A stretch of DNA of 43,856 nucleotides from Omnitrophica bacterium GWA2_41_15 (lineage in GTDB: Bacteria > Omnitrophota > Gorgyraeia > Gygaellales > Profunditerraquicolaceae), in NCBI GenBank assembly GCA_919902445.1, contig CAKKQZ010000011.1:12783-56638 (forward strand). Direction: 5' to 3'. A program made the position numbers and the translations under genes. Under the pieces are notes generated by a model that saw only the letters and a program-made list of their open reading frames with translations, was not told the DNA's origin and did no database searches. Below, piece after piece: positions 1 to 9,190 of this stretch (positions are counted from its first letter, which is position 1; each line of letters begins with the position of its first letter).

Positions 1-75
1 CTCTCCTTCTACGCCCTCAACAGGAAAAGCGATGGTAGGGCTTCGAAGAGATTCGCTATGGTGATAGGTTTTTAA
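1..75 (+). CDS. C-terminal fragment of an unidentified CDS running in from the left edge (...LSFYALNRKSDGRASKRFAMVIGF*)
   Basis: Open frame from base 1 to TAA at 73-75, immediately before a tRNA; too short to identify. Confidence 0.5.
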   Translation, partial: LSFYALNRKSDGRASKRFAMVIGF

Positions 76-79
76 ATTA

Positions 80-151
80 GGGCCCATAGCTCAGCGGTAG
101 AGCAGGTGACTCATAATCACTTGGTCGGAGGTCCGAACCCTTCTGGGCCCA
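80..151 (+). tRNA. tRNA-Ile2 (CAT anticodon, presumably lysidine-modified)
   Basis: Cloverleaf: acceptor GGGCCCA/TGGGCCC, anticodon loop CTCATAA. The AGAGCAGGTGACTCATAATCACTTGGTC segment closely resembles the bacterial Ile2 pattern. No encoded CCA. Confidence 0.88.
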
Positions 152-208
152 GTTGAAATTTTTAATCGGATTGAGAGGCCATAGGCCCAGAGCCGATAAG
201 ATTCAAAG

Positions 209-285
209 GGGCGATTGGCTCAGTTGGTTAGAGCGCCACACTCACATTGTGGAGGTCAGAGGTTCAAGTCCTCTATCGCCCACCA
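209..285 (+). tRNA. tRNA-Val (CAC)
   Basis: Acceptor GGGCGAT/ATCGCCC, anticodon stem CCACA-CTCACAT-TGTGG, T-loop TTCAAGT, encoded CCA. Confidence 0.93.
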
Positions 286-305
286 TTAAACCTAAGGAGA
301 TTGGT

Positions 306-1025
306 TTGACAGCTATTGACCTTAAAACACAGATAAGTAATTTAGTTAAGTTACAGACAATTGACAGCGAAATTTATTTCCTTAAGTATGAAAAGGAATC
401 TAAGCCTCGGGAAATAAAAACTATAGAGGCCTCTTTTGAAGAAAAAAAGAAGCATCTTTTAGAACTTGAAAAAAACCTGCTGGACCTACAAAAAGTGAGA
501 AAAGAGAAGGAATTAGAATTAGCCACAAAAGAAGAAAGCAACAAGAAATTGCAGGGCCAGCTCTATTCGCTTAAAACTAATAAGGAATACCAGCTAATGC
601 TGCAGCAGATTCAGTATGCAAAAGCAGACGCTTCAGTAATAGAAGATAATATCCTTCAGTTATTTGACCGGGCAGATAGGGGAAAAATAGAAATAGACCG
701 CGAAAAGCATCTCCTTCAAGAGGAAGAAAAATTATTCCTGGATCAAAAGAAGAAGGTTGAAGACAGGGTAAAAGATATCGATGACCGCCTTGCGCAGTTA
801 GAAGGTTTTAGAAAACAGGTGCTACCGGATATAGACTCTAAAATTCTTGTTCAGTACGAGAGAATATTGAAGAATAGGGATGGCTTAGCTATTGTTACGG
901 CAAGGGATAATTCCTGTCAGGGATGTAATATGTTTGTTCCGCCTCAAGTAATAAATCTGATTAAGATGTATGAACACCTGGTTACCTGCGAGATGTGTAA
1001 CAGGATACTTTACATCGAAGAATGA
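306..1025 (+). CDS. C4-type zinc-ribbon, coiled-coil protein (DUF164/zf-RING_7 family)
   Basis: Long coiled coil followed by CQGCNMFVPPQVINLI...LVTCEMCNRILY. ORF start at 153 is spurious (covers tRNA-Val). TTG at 306 preceded by AAGGAG is a better start. Confidence 0.82.
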   Translation: MTAIDLKTQISNLVKLQTIDSEIYFLKYEKESKPREIKTIEASFEEKKKHLLELEKNLLDLQKVRKEKELELATKEESNKKLQGQLYSLKTNKEYQLMLQQIQYAKADASVIEDNILQLFDRADRGKIEIDREKHLLQEEEKLFLDQKKKVEDRVKDIDDRLAQLEGFRKQVLPDIDSKILVQYERILKNRDGLAIVTARDNSCQGCNMFVPPQVINLIKMYEHLVTCEMCNRILYIEE

Positions 1026-1450
1026 AAGAATTAGATATTTATATCGACGGAGCTTCTAAGGGTAATCCGGGCCCGAGCGGCATAGGTGTGGTTATCTGCC
1101 GCAACGGAGAAACAATTAAAAATTTTTCTAGTTTTATCGGTAATACTACAAACAATGTTGCTGAATACACCGCTTTAATTTACGGATTGGAAGAAGCGCT
1201 TATGTTAAAGGCGGAGAGCGTTAAAATAAATACCGATAGCCAGCTTCTTTACAGGCAACTAAAAAAACTTTATAAGGTAAAGAGCCCTAACATTATCGGC
1301 TTGTATAACCAGGCCGAGCGCTTGTTTTCTCACTTTAAGCAGGCAACTTTAAAGAATATTCCCAGAGAAGAGAACAAAGGCGCTGATAAATTGGCAACAA
1401 AGGCAGTAAAGGATCAGATTAAAAAAGATAAATCTTTGAAAATTGGGTAG
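1022..1450 (+). CDS. rnhA: Ribonuclease HI family protein
   Basis: DIYIDGASKGNPGPSGIGVVI ... NNVAEYTALIYGLEEAL ... TDSQLLYRQL ... REENKGADKLA: RNase H motifs. Confidence 0.88.
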   Translation: MKELDIYIDGASKGNPGPSGIGVVICRNGETIKNFSSFIGNTTNNVAEYTALIYGLEEALMLKAESVKINTDSQLLYRQLKKLYKVKSPNIIGLYNQAERLFSHFKQATLKNIPREENKGADKLATKAVKDQIKKDKSLKIG

Positions 1451-1872
1451 GTAGGAGGTGGTCGCCCCGCGCTTTCAGCGCGGGGAGGAAAGTCCGGGCT
1501 CCGGAGGACAGCGTAGCGGGTAACACCCGCCCTTCGATTATTATTCGAAGAGGATTATCCCGCCAAGCGATATTGAATTGCGGGCGGGATCCCGCCAGAG
1601 TTTTTAGATAGACTAGCGGGAGAGCCACAGAGACGAGCACTTATTTTAGGGACAGTCCCTCTATAGGTGGTGAAACGGGGCAATCTCTACGCGGAGCAAG
1701 GTGAAATAGGAGATGAGCCCACTTAGAGTGCGTTGGTGGGCAGGTGCTGGTCCGGCACGTTGAATCTCGGGTAAGCTGCTTGTCGCCGGCAGCAATGCCG
1801 GTACTTAGAGGAATGACCGCTTTAGATGCGCATACTCGCATCAAGACAAAACCCGGCTTATTCTACCTGCCC
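1445..1872 (+). ncRNA. rnpB: RNase P RNA (bacterial type)
   Basis: Signature GAGGAAAGTCCGGGCTCC, GGAGCAAGGTGAAATAGG, GAGGAATGACCGC...ACAAAACCCGGCTTAT. P1 pairing GGGTAGGTAG/CTACCTGCCC brackets the gene. Confidence 0.95.
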
Positions 1873-1882
1873 CTATTTAAAA

Positions 1883-1921
1883 TTGTGTAATGTGTAAAGT
1901 TTTACATTACACATTACACAA
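1883..1921 (+). repeat. 15-bp perfect inverted repeat (TTGTGTAATGTGTAA / TTACACATTACACAA)
   Basis: Arms 1883-1897 and 1907-1921, just downstream of rnpB; no clear U-tract. Confidence 0.8.
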
Positions 1922-2003
1922 TAAACATAAAACAATCTTCATTTTTTAGCACCCAAACCTATCGGATGGTTTGGTGTAAGCTTGTGCTTAAGGAGGAGTA
2001 AAA

Positions 2004-2759
2004 ATGTCTGGTCATTCTAAGTGGAAGACGAATAAAGGTAAAAAAATGGAGGCTGACGCCAAAAAAGGAGCAACTTATACAAAAATTATTAAGGAGCTCA
2101 CTATCATTGCCAGAGAAGGAGGAGGTAATCCCGATACCAATCCGAGGCTGCGCGCAGTTATGCAAAAAGCAAAAGAAGCAAATATGCCTTCAGATAATGT
2201 AAAGATGGCAATAAAACGCGGTACTGGTGAAATCCCGGGTGTAGTTTATGAGACAGTCACATACGAGGCGTACGGCCCCGGAGGGGTTGCTATTCTAATC
2301 GAATGCCTTACTGATAATAAAAACCGCACCAGCGCAGAAATTCGTAATATCATGTCCAAGAAAGGCGGCAATTTTGCCGGAGCCGGCTCTGTAAGCTGGA
2401 TGTTTACCATGAAGGGTTATTTCCTCATTGAAAAATCCCAGGCAAAAGAGGATACGCTTATGGATATTGTACTTGATGCCGGTGCAGAAGATTTGAAATC
2501 CGATCAAAAGAATTATGAGATCTTTACAGCACCGCAGAACTTTGAAAAAGTAAAACAGGCCATTGCAGTCAAAGGGGTAAAGTGGCAGGATGCTGAAGTA
2601 ACGATGGTTCCTTCTTCAACTGTTAGGGTAACCGGCAACGAAGCAAAACAGGTATTGGCTCTGATAGATTCCTTGGAAGAGCATGACGATGTTCAGCAGG
2701 TTTATGCCAATTTTGATATACCCGATGAAATTCTGGAACAGGCAGCCTCTGCCGCTTAA
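2004..2759 (+). CDS. yebC: YebC/PmpR family protein (TACO1-like)
   Basis: MSGHSKWKTNKGKKMEADAKKGATYTKIIKELT... canonical family start. Confidence 0.97.
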   Translation: MSGHSKWKTNKGKKMEADAKKGATYTKIIKELTIIAREGGGNPDTNPRLRAVMQKAKEANMPSDNVKMAIKRGTGEIPGVVYETVTYEAYGPGGVAILIECLTDNKNRTSAEIRNIMSKKGGNFAGAGSVSWMFTMKGYFLIEKSQAKEDTLMDIVLDAGAEDLKSDQKNYEIFTAPQNFEKVKQAIAVKGVKWQDAEVTMVPSSTVRVTGNEAKQVLALIDSLEEHDDVQQVYANFDIPDEILEQAASAA

Positions 2760-2766
2760 ATAAAAG

Positions 2767-3249
2767 ATGAGGATTTTAGGGATTGACCCTGCTTTAACTG
2801 TCACAGGATACGGAGCCATTGATGCTAAAAAGAATAACATAACCCTGATAGAAGCAGGTATTATCAGCACTCATCCTAAAGAAGCATTGCCTAAGCGCCT
2901 CGATAAAATATACCGGGGAGTGAAAAAGTTGATATCCGATATGAAACCTGATGTAATGGTGCTGGAAAAACTTTACGTACATTACCGCCATCCTACAACC
3001 GCGTATATTTTAGGCCAGGCGCGGGGAGTAATATGCCTTGCCTGCGCAACAGAGAATATTGCCCTGGTTGAATATTCGGCAACAAGGGTCAAGAAGGCGA
3101 TAGTCGGCAAGGGGCTTGCTTCTAAAAGCCAAGTACAGAGAATGGTCGCTAGCATATTAAACCTTAATTGCCTGCCAAAATATAATGATGTTACAGATGC
3201 ATTGGCCTTAGCCATTGCACACAGTTTTATGACGAGGCCGGTATTATGA
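2767..3249 (+). CDS. ruvC: Crossover junction endodeoxyribonuclease RuvC
   Basis: MRILGIDPALTVTGYGAID...; acidic catalytic motifs; next to ruvA. Confidence 0.96.
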   Translation: MRILGIDPALTVTGYGAIDAKKNNITLIEAGIISTHPKEALPKRLDKIYRGVKKLISDMKPDVMVLEKLYVHYRHPTTAYILGQARGVICLACATENIALVEYSATRVKKAIVGKGLASKSQVQRMVASILNLNCLPKYNDVTDALALAIAHSFMTRPVL

Positions 3250-3872
3250 TTTCAAGAATTACTGGTAAAGTTATAGAAAAAGGCGCAAGGTATTTAATAC
3301 TGGATATCGGGAATATCTGCTATGAGGTGCTAATACCGCAGGCAGTAATGCAAAGGATGGATGAAAGTATAGACGGTAATGGTAAGGTGAGCCTGGTCAC
3401 TTTTCATTATCATCAACTTGAGCCGGCAAAAAGTATTCCGGTATTAATCGGATTTTTAAATGAGATTGAAAGAGATTTTTTTGAGATTTTTATTACCGTA
3501 TCAGGCATAGGCCCGAAGGCAGCGCTTAAGGCGCTTAATAAGCCCATATCGCAGATTGCACAAGCGATAGACGAGGGGGACTTGAGTTTTTTAAAGTCTC
3601 TTCCAGGAATAGGGGAGCAGAGGGCAAAAGAAATCATCGCCAAGCTTCAAAATAAAGTTGGAAGGTTCGGGCTCATACAGGATGGCAAGGCAAAAGAGGC
3701 AGCTACAAAAACAAAAGACATCGCTGAAGAGGCCCTTGCTGTCTTGATGCAGCTTGAGTATAAAAAGCCGGAAGCTTCGGTAATGATAAAATCAGCGTTG
3801 GAAAATTCTCCTGAAATGCAAACTACGGAAGAGCTGCTAAATATGGTCTATAAACAAAGGAAAATAAAATAG
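3246..3872 (+). CDS. ruvA: Holliday junction branch migration protein RuvA
   Basis: MISRITGKVIEKGARYLILDIGNICYEVLIP...; HhH motifs VSGIGPKAALKAL and LPGIGEQRAKEII. Confidence 0.96.
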   Translation: MISRITGKVIEKGARYLILDIGNICYEVLIPQAVMQRMDESIDGNGKVSLVTFHYHQLEPAKSIPVLIGFLNEIERDFFEIFITVSGIGPKAALKALNKPISQIAQAIDEGDLSFLKSLPGIGEQRAKEIIAKLQNKVGRFGLIQDGKAKEAATKTKDIAEEALAVLMQLEYKKPEASVMIKSALENSPEMQTTEELLNMVYKQRKIK

Positions 3873-3873
3873 C

Positions 3874-4506
3874 ATGCCTCAGGATAATATTACATCAGCT
3901 GTAGAGGCCTTACTTTTTGCCAGCGAAAAACCTTTAACCATTGAACAGGCAAGAGGGTGCCTTGATAATCTGGATCCGGTTATGCTGCGCAGGGTAATAG
4001 AGGATTTGCAATCCGAATATGAGCAGTCGAACAAGGGGATGCGCATTATTGAAGTAGCCGGAGGTTTTCAGATGATAACCGCTCCTAACTTTGCTCCTTT
4101 CCTGAAAAAATTATTTAAAGCCCGGCATGTAGAAAGATTATCAAAGCCGGCATTGGAAAGCTTAGCAATTATTGCTTATAAGCAGCCTTTGACAAAGCTT
4201 GAAATAGAGTCGCTTAGGAATGTAAACGTGGATGGTGTTATAAAAAGCCTCCTTGATAAGAATCTTATCCGTATTTGCGGGAGGAAAAAAGTAGTGGGAA
4301 GGCCTTTTGTTTTTGGCACGACTAAACAATTCCTGGAATACTTCGGCCTAAAATCTTTAAACGACCTCCCTAAAATGGAAGAGTTTTCAAATATGCTGAA
4401 TAAAAACATAAGAAAAGACCCTGAGAAAGATATTGAGCCGATAGCAGACCCTGCCCTTCTTTTAAGAATAACGGGCGGGGAGAATATAGGAAAGGAGGGG
4501 CGCTAG
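3874..4506 (+). CDS. scpB: SMC-Scp complex subunit ScpB
   Basis: VEALLFASEKPLTIEQ ... LSKPALESLAIIAYKQPLTKLEIE. Confidence 0.94.
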   Translation: MPQDNITSAVEALLFASEKPLTIEQARGCLDNLDPVMLRRVIEDLQSEYEQSNKGMRIIEVAGGFQMITAPNFAPFLKKLFKARHVERLSKPALESLAIIAYKQPLTKLEIESLRNVNVDGVIKSLLDKNLIRICGRKKVVGRPFVFGTTKQFLEYFGLKSLNDLPKMEEFSNMLNKNIRKDPEKDIEPIADPALLLRITGGENIGKEGR

Positions 4507-5562
4507 ATGAACTTAAAAACACTGCGTAAGAAAATCGACAGTATTGATAAGAGAATAATCCAACTGCTTAATATGCGCGCTAAGATTACGGTGGATATTG
4601 CAAAAATAAAGCAAAAAAGCGGAAGTAGTATATATTCTCCGGATCGGGAAAGGGAGGTCTTAAGCAAGATAAAAGCATTAAGCAAGGGGCCGTTGGGTGA
4701 AAGTGCTCTTGATGCAATATACAGGGAAATAATGTCCTCAAGCCTTGCGCTTGAAAAACCTTTAAAAATCGTTTACCTTGGCCCGGAGGCGTCATTCACC
4801 CATTTAGCAAGCTTAAAAAGATTCGGTTCTCAGGTTGCATATGTTGCGGCGAATAGCATTACGGATGTTTTCGAGGACGTGGAAAGAGGAGCTGCTGATT
4901 ATGGCGTTGTTCCTATTGAAAATTCCATAGAAGGAATAGTATCGCATACTTTAGATATGTTTGTGGATTCTGATTTAAAAATTTGCGCTCAAATAGTTTT
5001 GGATGTATCGCATAATCTTTTAGCAAAATGCTCCAAAGAAAAAATCAGGCGCTTATATTCTAATCCGCAGGTATTCGGACAGTGCAGGATTTGGCTGCAG
5101 GAGAATTTACCCGCCTTAGAGCTTATTGAAGTATCCAGCACAACGCGCGCAGCGCAGATAGCAGCAAAAGAAAAATATAGCGCATGCATAGCATCTTCCT
5201 TAGCGGCTAAGGTCTATAATTTAAGGGTCGTAGCATCCGATATCGAAGATTCACCGCATAATATCACGCGTTTTTTTATAATCGGAAAAACAGACGTTAA
5301 AGAAACTAATCACGACAAAACCGCCGCCCTTTTTTCCATAAAAGACAGGGTTGGGGCTTTGCATGATATGCTCTTGCCTTTCAAGAAATACAAGATTAAT
5401 CTTACAAAGATAGAATCCCGCCCTTCTAAAAAAAAGGCGTGGGATTATTATTTCTTTGTTGATTTAGAAGGCCACAGGGATAACCCTAAAGTAAAAAAGG
5501 CACTTTTGGAACTAGAGAATAAGTGTACTTTCTTAAAAGTCCTGGGTTCATATCCCGTGTGA
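4507..5562 (+). CDS. pheA: Chorismate mutase / prephenate dehydratase (P-protein)
   Basis: N-terminal chorismate mutase helices; YLGPEASFTHLA..., GVVPIENSIEGIVSHTLDMF, ESRPSKKKAWDYYFFVDLEGH ACT domain. Confidence 0.95.
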   Translation: MNLKTLRKKIDSIDKRIIQLLNMRAKITVDIAKIKQKSGSSIYSPDREREVLSKIKALSKGPLGESALDAIYREIMSSSLALEKPLKIVYLGPEASFTHLASLKRFGSQVAYVAANSITDVFEDVERGAADYGVVPIENSIEGIVSHTLDMFVDSDLKICAQIVLDVSHNLLAKCSKEKIRRLYSNPQVFGQCRIWLQENLPALELIEVSSTTRAAQIAAKEKYSACIASSLAAKVYNLRVVASDIEDSPHNITRFFIIGKTDVKETNHDKTAALFSIKDRVGALHDMLLPFKKYKINLTKIESRPSKKKAWDYYFFVDLEGHRDNPKVKKALLELENKCTFLKVLGSYPV

Positions 5563-5581
5563 GAATAATTACTTTTTTACC

Positions 5582-6682
5582 ATGAAAGAATTAGTAAGAA
5601 AAAATATTTTAAATCTGTCCCCTTATATTGCGGGAAAGCCAATAGAGGAGACAAAAAGGCAGTTTGGTTTAAAAGAAGTTATAAAATTAGCCTCTAATGA
5701 GAATCCTTTGGGCCCGTCTCCTAAGGCACTAGGCGCTATCAAGAAAAGCCTTTTAGGCATCAACCGTTATCCGGACAGCCAGGGGTTTTATTTAAAAAGA
5801 AAGCTTGCCAAGAGTTTAGGTATTGAGCCGGATAATCTTGTGCTGGGAAACGGTTCTGATGAGCTTATTGATGTCATCATCAAGACATTTGTGGAAGAGG
5901 ATGAAAATATTATCACGGCGGACGTTACATTCCTGGAATATGAGATTATAGCCGGAACAAACGGCCGCAGAGTCATTAAAACCCCTTTAAAATATTTTAA
6001 ATACGATTTGGAATCCATCAAGGGTAAAATCGATAAAAAAACAAAAATTATTTTTGTTTCTAACCCTAATAATCCGACCGGTACCTATGTTACAAAATAT
6101 GAGGTTGAAGAGCTTCTGGGAGGTTTACCGGATAATATTCTGTTGGTTTTAGATGAGGCGTACAATACCTTTATCGACGTTGATGATTTTCCTAATAGCT
6201 TAAAGTATTTTAAGAATAAAAACGTAATTGTATTAAACACCTTTTCGAAGGCATACGGCCTTGCGGGATTAAGGATAGGTTACGCAATAGCAAGGCGGGA
6301 ATTGACAACATATATGGAAAGGGTAAGGCAGCCCTTTAATGTAAACTTATTAGCGCAGGCAGCCGCAGCCGCTGCTTTGGATGATAAAGAATTCCTGCGT
6401 AGGACCAGAAAACTTGTCCTTGAAGGTAAAAATTACCTCTATGACGGGCTGACAGGATTAGGCCTTGCCTATGTGCCAAGCGCAGCAAATTTTATCCTTA
6501 TTGATGCCGGGAGAGATGGCGTAGAACTATTTAAAGAGATGCTTAAATTCGGAGTGATTGTGCGCGACATGAAACAATACGGCTTGAATAATTTCATCCG
6601 CGTTACCATAGGGACAAAAAAAGAAAACGCAAGATTCCTAAAAGTATTGAGGAAAGTTCTTTCTGGAGGTAAAAATCGATGA
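5582..6682 (+). CDS. hisC: Histidinol-phosphate/aromatic aminotransferase
   Basis: KLASNENPLGPSPKAL, VSNPNNPTGTYV, NTFSKAYGLAGLRIGY (PLP lysine). Confidence 0.94.
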   Translation: MKELVRKNILNLSPYIAGKPIEETKRQFGLKEVIKLASNENPLGPSPKALGAIKKSLLGINRYPDSQGFYLKRKLAKSLGIEPDNLVLGNGSDELIDVIIKTFVEEDENIITADVTFLEYEIIAGTNGRRVIKTPLKYFKYDLESIKGKIDKKTKIIFVSNPNNPTGTYVTKYEVEELLGGLPDNILLVLDEAYNTFIDVDDFPNSLKYFKNKNVIVLNTFSKAYGLAGLRIGYAIARRELTTYMERVRQPFNVNLLAQAAAAAALDDKEFLRRTRKLVLEGKNYLYDGLTGLGLAYVPSAANFILIDAGRDGVELFKEMLKFGVIVRDMKQYGLNNFIRVTIGTKKENARFLKVLRKVLSGGKNR

Positions 6683-7695
6683 TTATTGTTTTAAGGCCGG
6701 ATGCGACTGAAGAGCAGATAAGTCATGTTATAGACAGGGTTAAGAAGTTAGGGTTGACTCCCCATGTATCAAAAGGAACCGAACGCACCATTATCGGCGT
6801 AATTGGCCCGGAAGACATCCTTAGAGTAACTCCTTTAGAAGTTTTTCCGGGAGTTGAAAAGGTTATGGCTGTCCTTGCTCCTTATAAACTTGTTTCGCGG
6901 GAGTTTAGGAAAGAGCCTTCTGTCATAGATTTAGGTAAGGGCGTAAAAATAGGGGGGGGAAAAATAGTTGTAATGGCCGGCCCTTGCGCGATTGAGAATC
7001 TCGAGACATTATTTGAAGTTGCCAAGGAGGTAAAAAAGGCGGGAGCAACGGTGCTACGCGGGGGGGCATTCAAACCGCGCACCTCTCCATATGCTTTTCA
7101 GGGCTTAGGAGAAGAGGGCTTAAAATATTTAAAGAAAGTTGGGGATGATTTGGGGCTGGTGACTATTACAGAAGTAATGGATCCACGCGATGTCGGCCTT
7201 GTTGTTGAGTATGCCGATGTTTTGCAGATAGGCGCTCGCAATATGCAGAATTTTAATCTTTTAAAAGAAGTCGGCATTACAAAAAAACCCGTTCTTTTAA
7301 AGCGCGGGTTATCTTCGACCATAAAAGAATTGCTTATGTCAGCCGAATACATTTTAGCAGGCGGCAATTTTAATGTAATTTTATGCGAGCGGGGGATTAG
7401 GACTTTTGAGGATTTTACTCGAAACACCCTTGATATAAGCGCGGTTCCGGCAGTAAAACAGCTTTCGCATCTGCCGATAATTGTTGATCCATCCCATGCA
7501 GCCGGAAAATGGGGTTTGGTCGCCCCGCTTGCAAAAGCAGCGGTAGCAGTCGGAGCTGATGGGTTGATTATCGAAGTGCATAGCCATCCTGAAGACGCTG
7601 TTTCGGACGGAGCCCAGTCGCTTATACCTTCTAATTTTTCTAATTTGATGCAGGAGTTAAAGGCATTGGCAAAAGCCGCAGGAAGAGAGATTTAA
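6679..7695 (+). CDS. aroF: 3-deoxy-7-phosphoheptulonate synthase
   Basis: Ferredoxin-like N-terminal domain plus VVMAGPCAIENLE, LRGGAFKPRTSPYAFQGLGEEGL, PVLLKRGLSST, IIVDPSHAAGK. Confidence 0.95.
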   Translation: MIIVLRPDATEEQISHVIDRVKKLGLTPHVSKGTERTIIGVIGPEDILRVTPLEVFPGVEKVMAVLAPYKLVSREFRKEPSVIDLGKGVKIGGGKIVVMAGPCAIENLETLFEVAKEVKKAGATVLRGGAFKPRTSPYAFQGLGEEGLKYLKKVGDDLGLVTITEVMDPRDVGLVVEYADVLQIGARNMQNFNLLKEVGITKKPVLLKRGLSSTIKELLMSAEYILAGGNFNVILCERGIRTFEDFTRNTLDISAVPAVKQLSHLPIIVDPSHAAGKWGLVAPLAKAAVAVGADGLIIEVHSHPEDAVSDGAQSLIPSNFSNLMQELKALAKAAGREI

Positions 7696-7698
7696 CTT

Positions 7699-8523
7699 AT
7701 GTTTAGGAAAGTCGCAATCGTAGGCACCGGGCTTATAGGAGGATCCTTAGCCTTAAGCATTAAGAAGAAAAGGATCGCTTCAGAAGTTGTAGGGGTAAGC
7801 CGGCACAAAAAGAGCCTGGCTGCTGCAAAAAGAATAGGCGCCATAGATAAGGGCTCGCTAAACTTACGAATTATTAAAGATGCCGATTTAATAATATTAG
7901 CAACTCCCGTGAACATGATTTTGAATTTGGCTGCGAAAATATCGAAGATCTCCGGAACCGATGCAATAATTACTGATGTGGGAAGCACAAAACAGGAGAT
8001 CGTAGCTAAATTAGAGAGTATTTTTCCTAATTTTGTCGGAAGCCATCCTTTGGCGGGTTCTGAAAAAAGAAGTATTAGTAACGCTGACTCGGAAATGTTT
8101 ATAGGTTCTGTCTGTATACTCACACCAACAAGAAAAACGAAAAGGCCCGCTTTAAAAAGAATAAAAAGATTTTGGAATCGGCTCGGAGCAACCACAATTG
8201 ATTTATCTCCAGAAAATCACGATAAGATCCTATCCTTTACAAGCCATCTGCCTCATATCGCTGCCTTTTCTTTAATAGAAAGCGTTCCTCACCAATACCT
8301 TGAATTTGCCTCGGGAGGACTTAAGGACACAACGCGCATCGCGGCCTCTGATAGAGAATTGTGGGCGGATATATTTTTAAGCAATCGTAAAAACATCCTA
8401 AAGGGTATTGTGGTATTAGAGAAGAATCTCGCCAATATAAAATCTGCGCTGAACAATAAAGACAGAAAATCTTTGATCAAAATCCTAAAAAGAGCGAAGA
8501 AAAAAAGAGAAAAGCTACAATGA
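7699..8523 (+). CDS. tyrA: Prephenate dehydrogenase
   Basis: VAIVGTGLIGGSLAL, VGSTKQEIV, GSHPLAGSEKRS. Confidence 0.94.
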   Translation: MFRKVAIVGTGLIGGSLALSIKKKRIASEVVGVSRHKKSLAAAKRIGAIDKGSLNLRIIKDADLIILATPVNMILNLAAKISKISGTDAIITDVGSTKQEIVAKLESIFPNFVGSHPLAGSEKRSISNADSEMFIGSVCILTPTRKTKRPALKRIKRFWNRLGATTIDLSPENHDKILSFTSHLPHIAAFSLIESVPHQYLEFASGGLKDTTRIAASDRELWADIFLSNRKNILKGIVVLEKNLANIKSALNNKDRKSLIKILKRAKKKREKLQ

Positions 8524-9176
8524 TTGTTGCGATCGATGGGCCTGCGGGAGCAGGCAAGAGCACTATTGCTAAGATAATAGCCGAGAAGCTAAGGTTTCTT
8601 TATATCGATACAGGAGCAATGTATAGGGCTTTGACATTAAAGGTCATTGAACAGGATATTGATATAAAGGATACGCAACGTATCGTTGAAATTGCTGCTG
8701 ACTTAAGCATTGACTTGATAAATAATCCCGATGGCTCTTTAAAGGTATTTCTGGATGGCCGCGATGTTAGCAGGCAGATACGCGAACCCCGCATCACTAA
8801 ATTTGTTTCTGATATCGCTAAGCTAAAAGGGGTGCGCGATATCATGCTTAAGTTGCAAAGAGGCTTCGGCGAGAGAGGCAATTGTGTTTTAGACGGCCGC
8901 GACATAGGCACGATTGTTTTTCCTGATGCTAAAAATAAATTCTACCTTGATGCGCATTTTAAAGAACGCGTAAAGCGCAGGCATAAGGAGTTAAACGTGT
9001 CGGGTGAGGATGTGAGCGCTCAAGACGTAGAGTCGGATTTGCAAAACCGCGATAGCATTGATTCAACCCGTGAAATCGCGCCCTTAAAAAAAGCAGAAGA
9101 TGCAATTTATATAGATACGACTAATATAAGTATAGAGGAAGTAGTAAATAAGGTATTAAAAGAGATAAAACCCTAA
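8520..9176 (+). CDS. cmk: Cytidylate kinase
   Basis: MIVAIDGPAGAGKSTIAKIIAEKL...YIDTGAMYRALTLK...LDGRDIGTIVFP. Confidence 0.97.
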   Translation: MIVAIDGPAGAGKSTIAKIIAEKLRFLYIDTGAMYRALTLKVIEQDIDIKDTQRIVEIAADLSIDLINNPDGSLKVFLDGRDVSRQIREPRITKFVSDIAKLKGVRDIMLKLQRGFGERGNCVLDGRDIGTIVFPDAKNKFYLDAHFKERVKRRHKELNVSGEDVSAQDVESDLQNRDSIDSTREIAPLKKAEDAIYIDTTNISIEEVVNKVLKEIKP

Positions 9177-9190
9177 ATCCGAAACCAGTT

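Noticed and set aside
153-305. 5' extension of the zinc-ribbon ORF (MKFLIGLRGHRPRADKIQRGDWLSWLERHTHIVEVRGSSPLSPT...)
   Set aside because: Translation of tRNA-Val; a TTG start with SD at 306 is more plausible.
1419-1844. Minus-strand ORFs 1419-1640 and 1641-1844
   Set aside because: Antisense to rnpB; spurious.
7692-8195. 167-aa minus-strand ORF
   Set aside because: Shadow ORF of tyrA with no recognisable domain.
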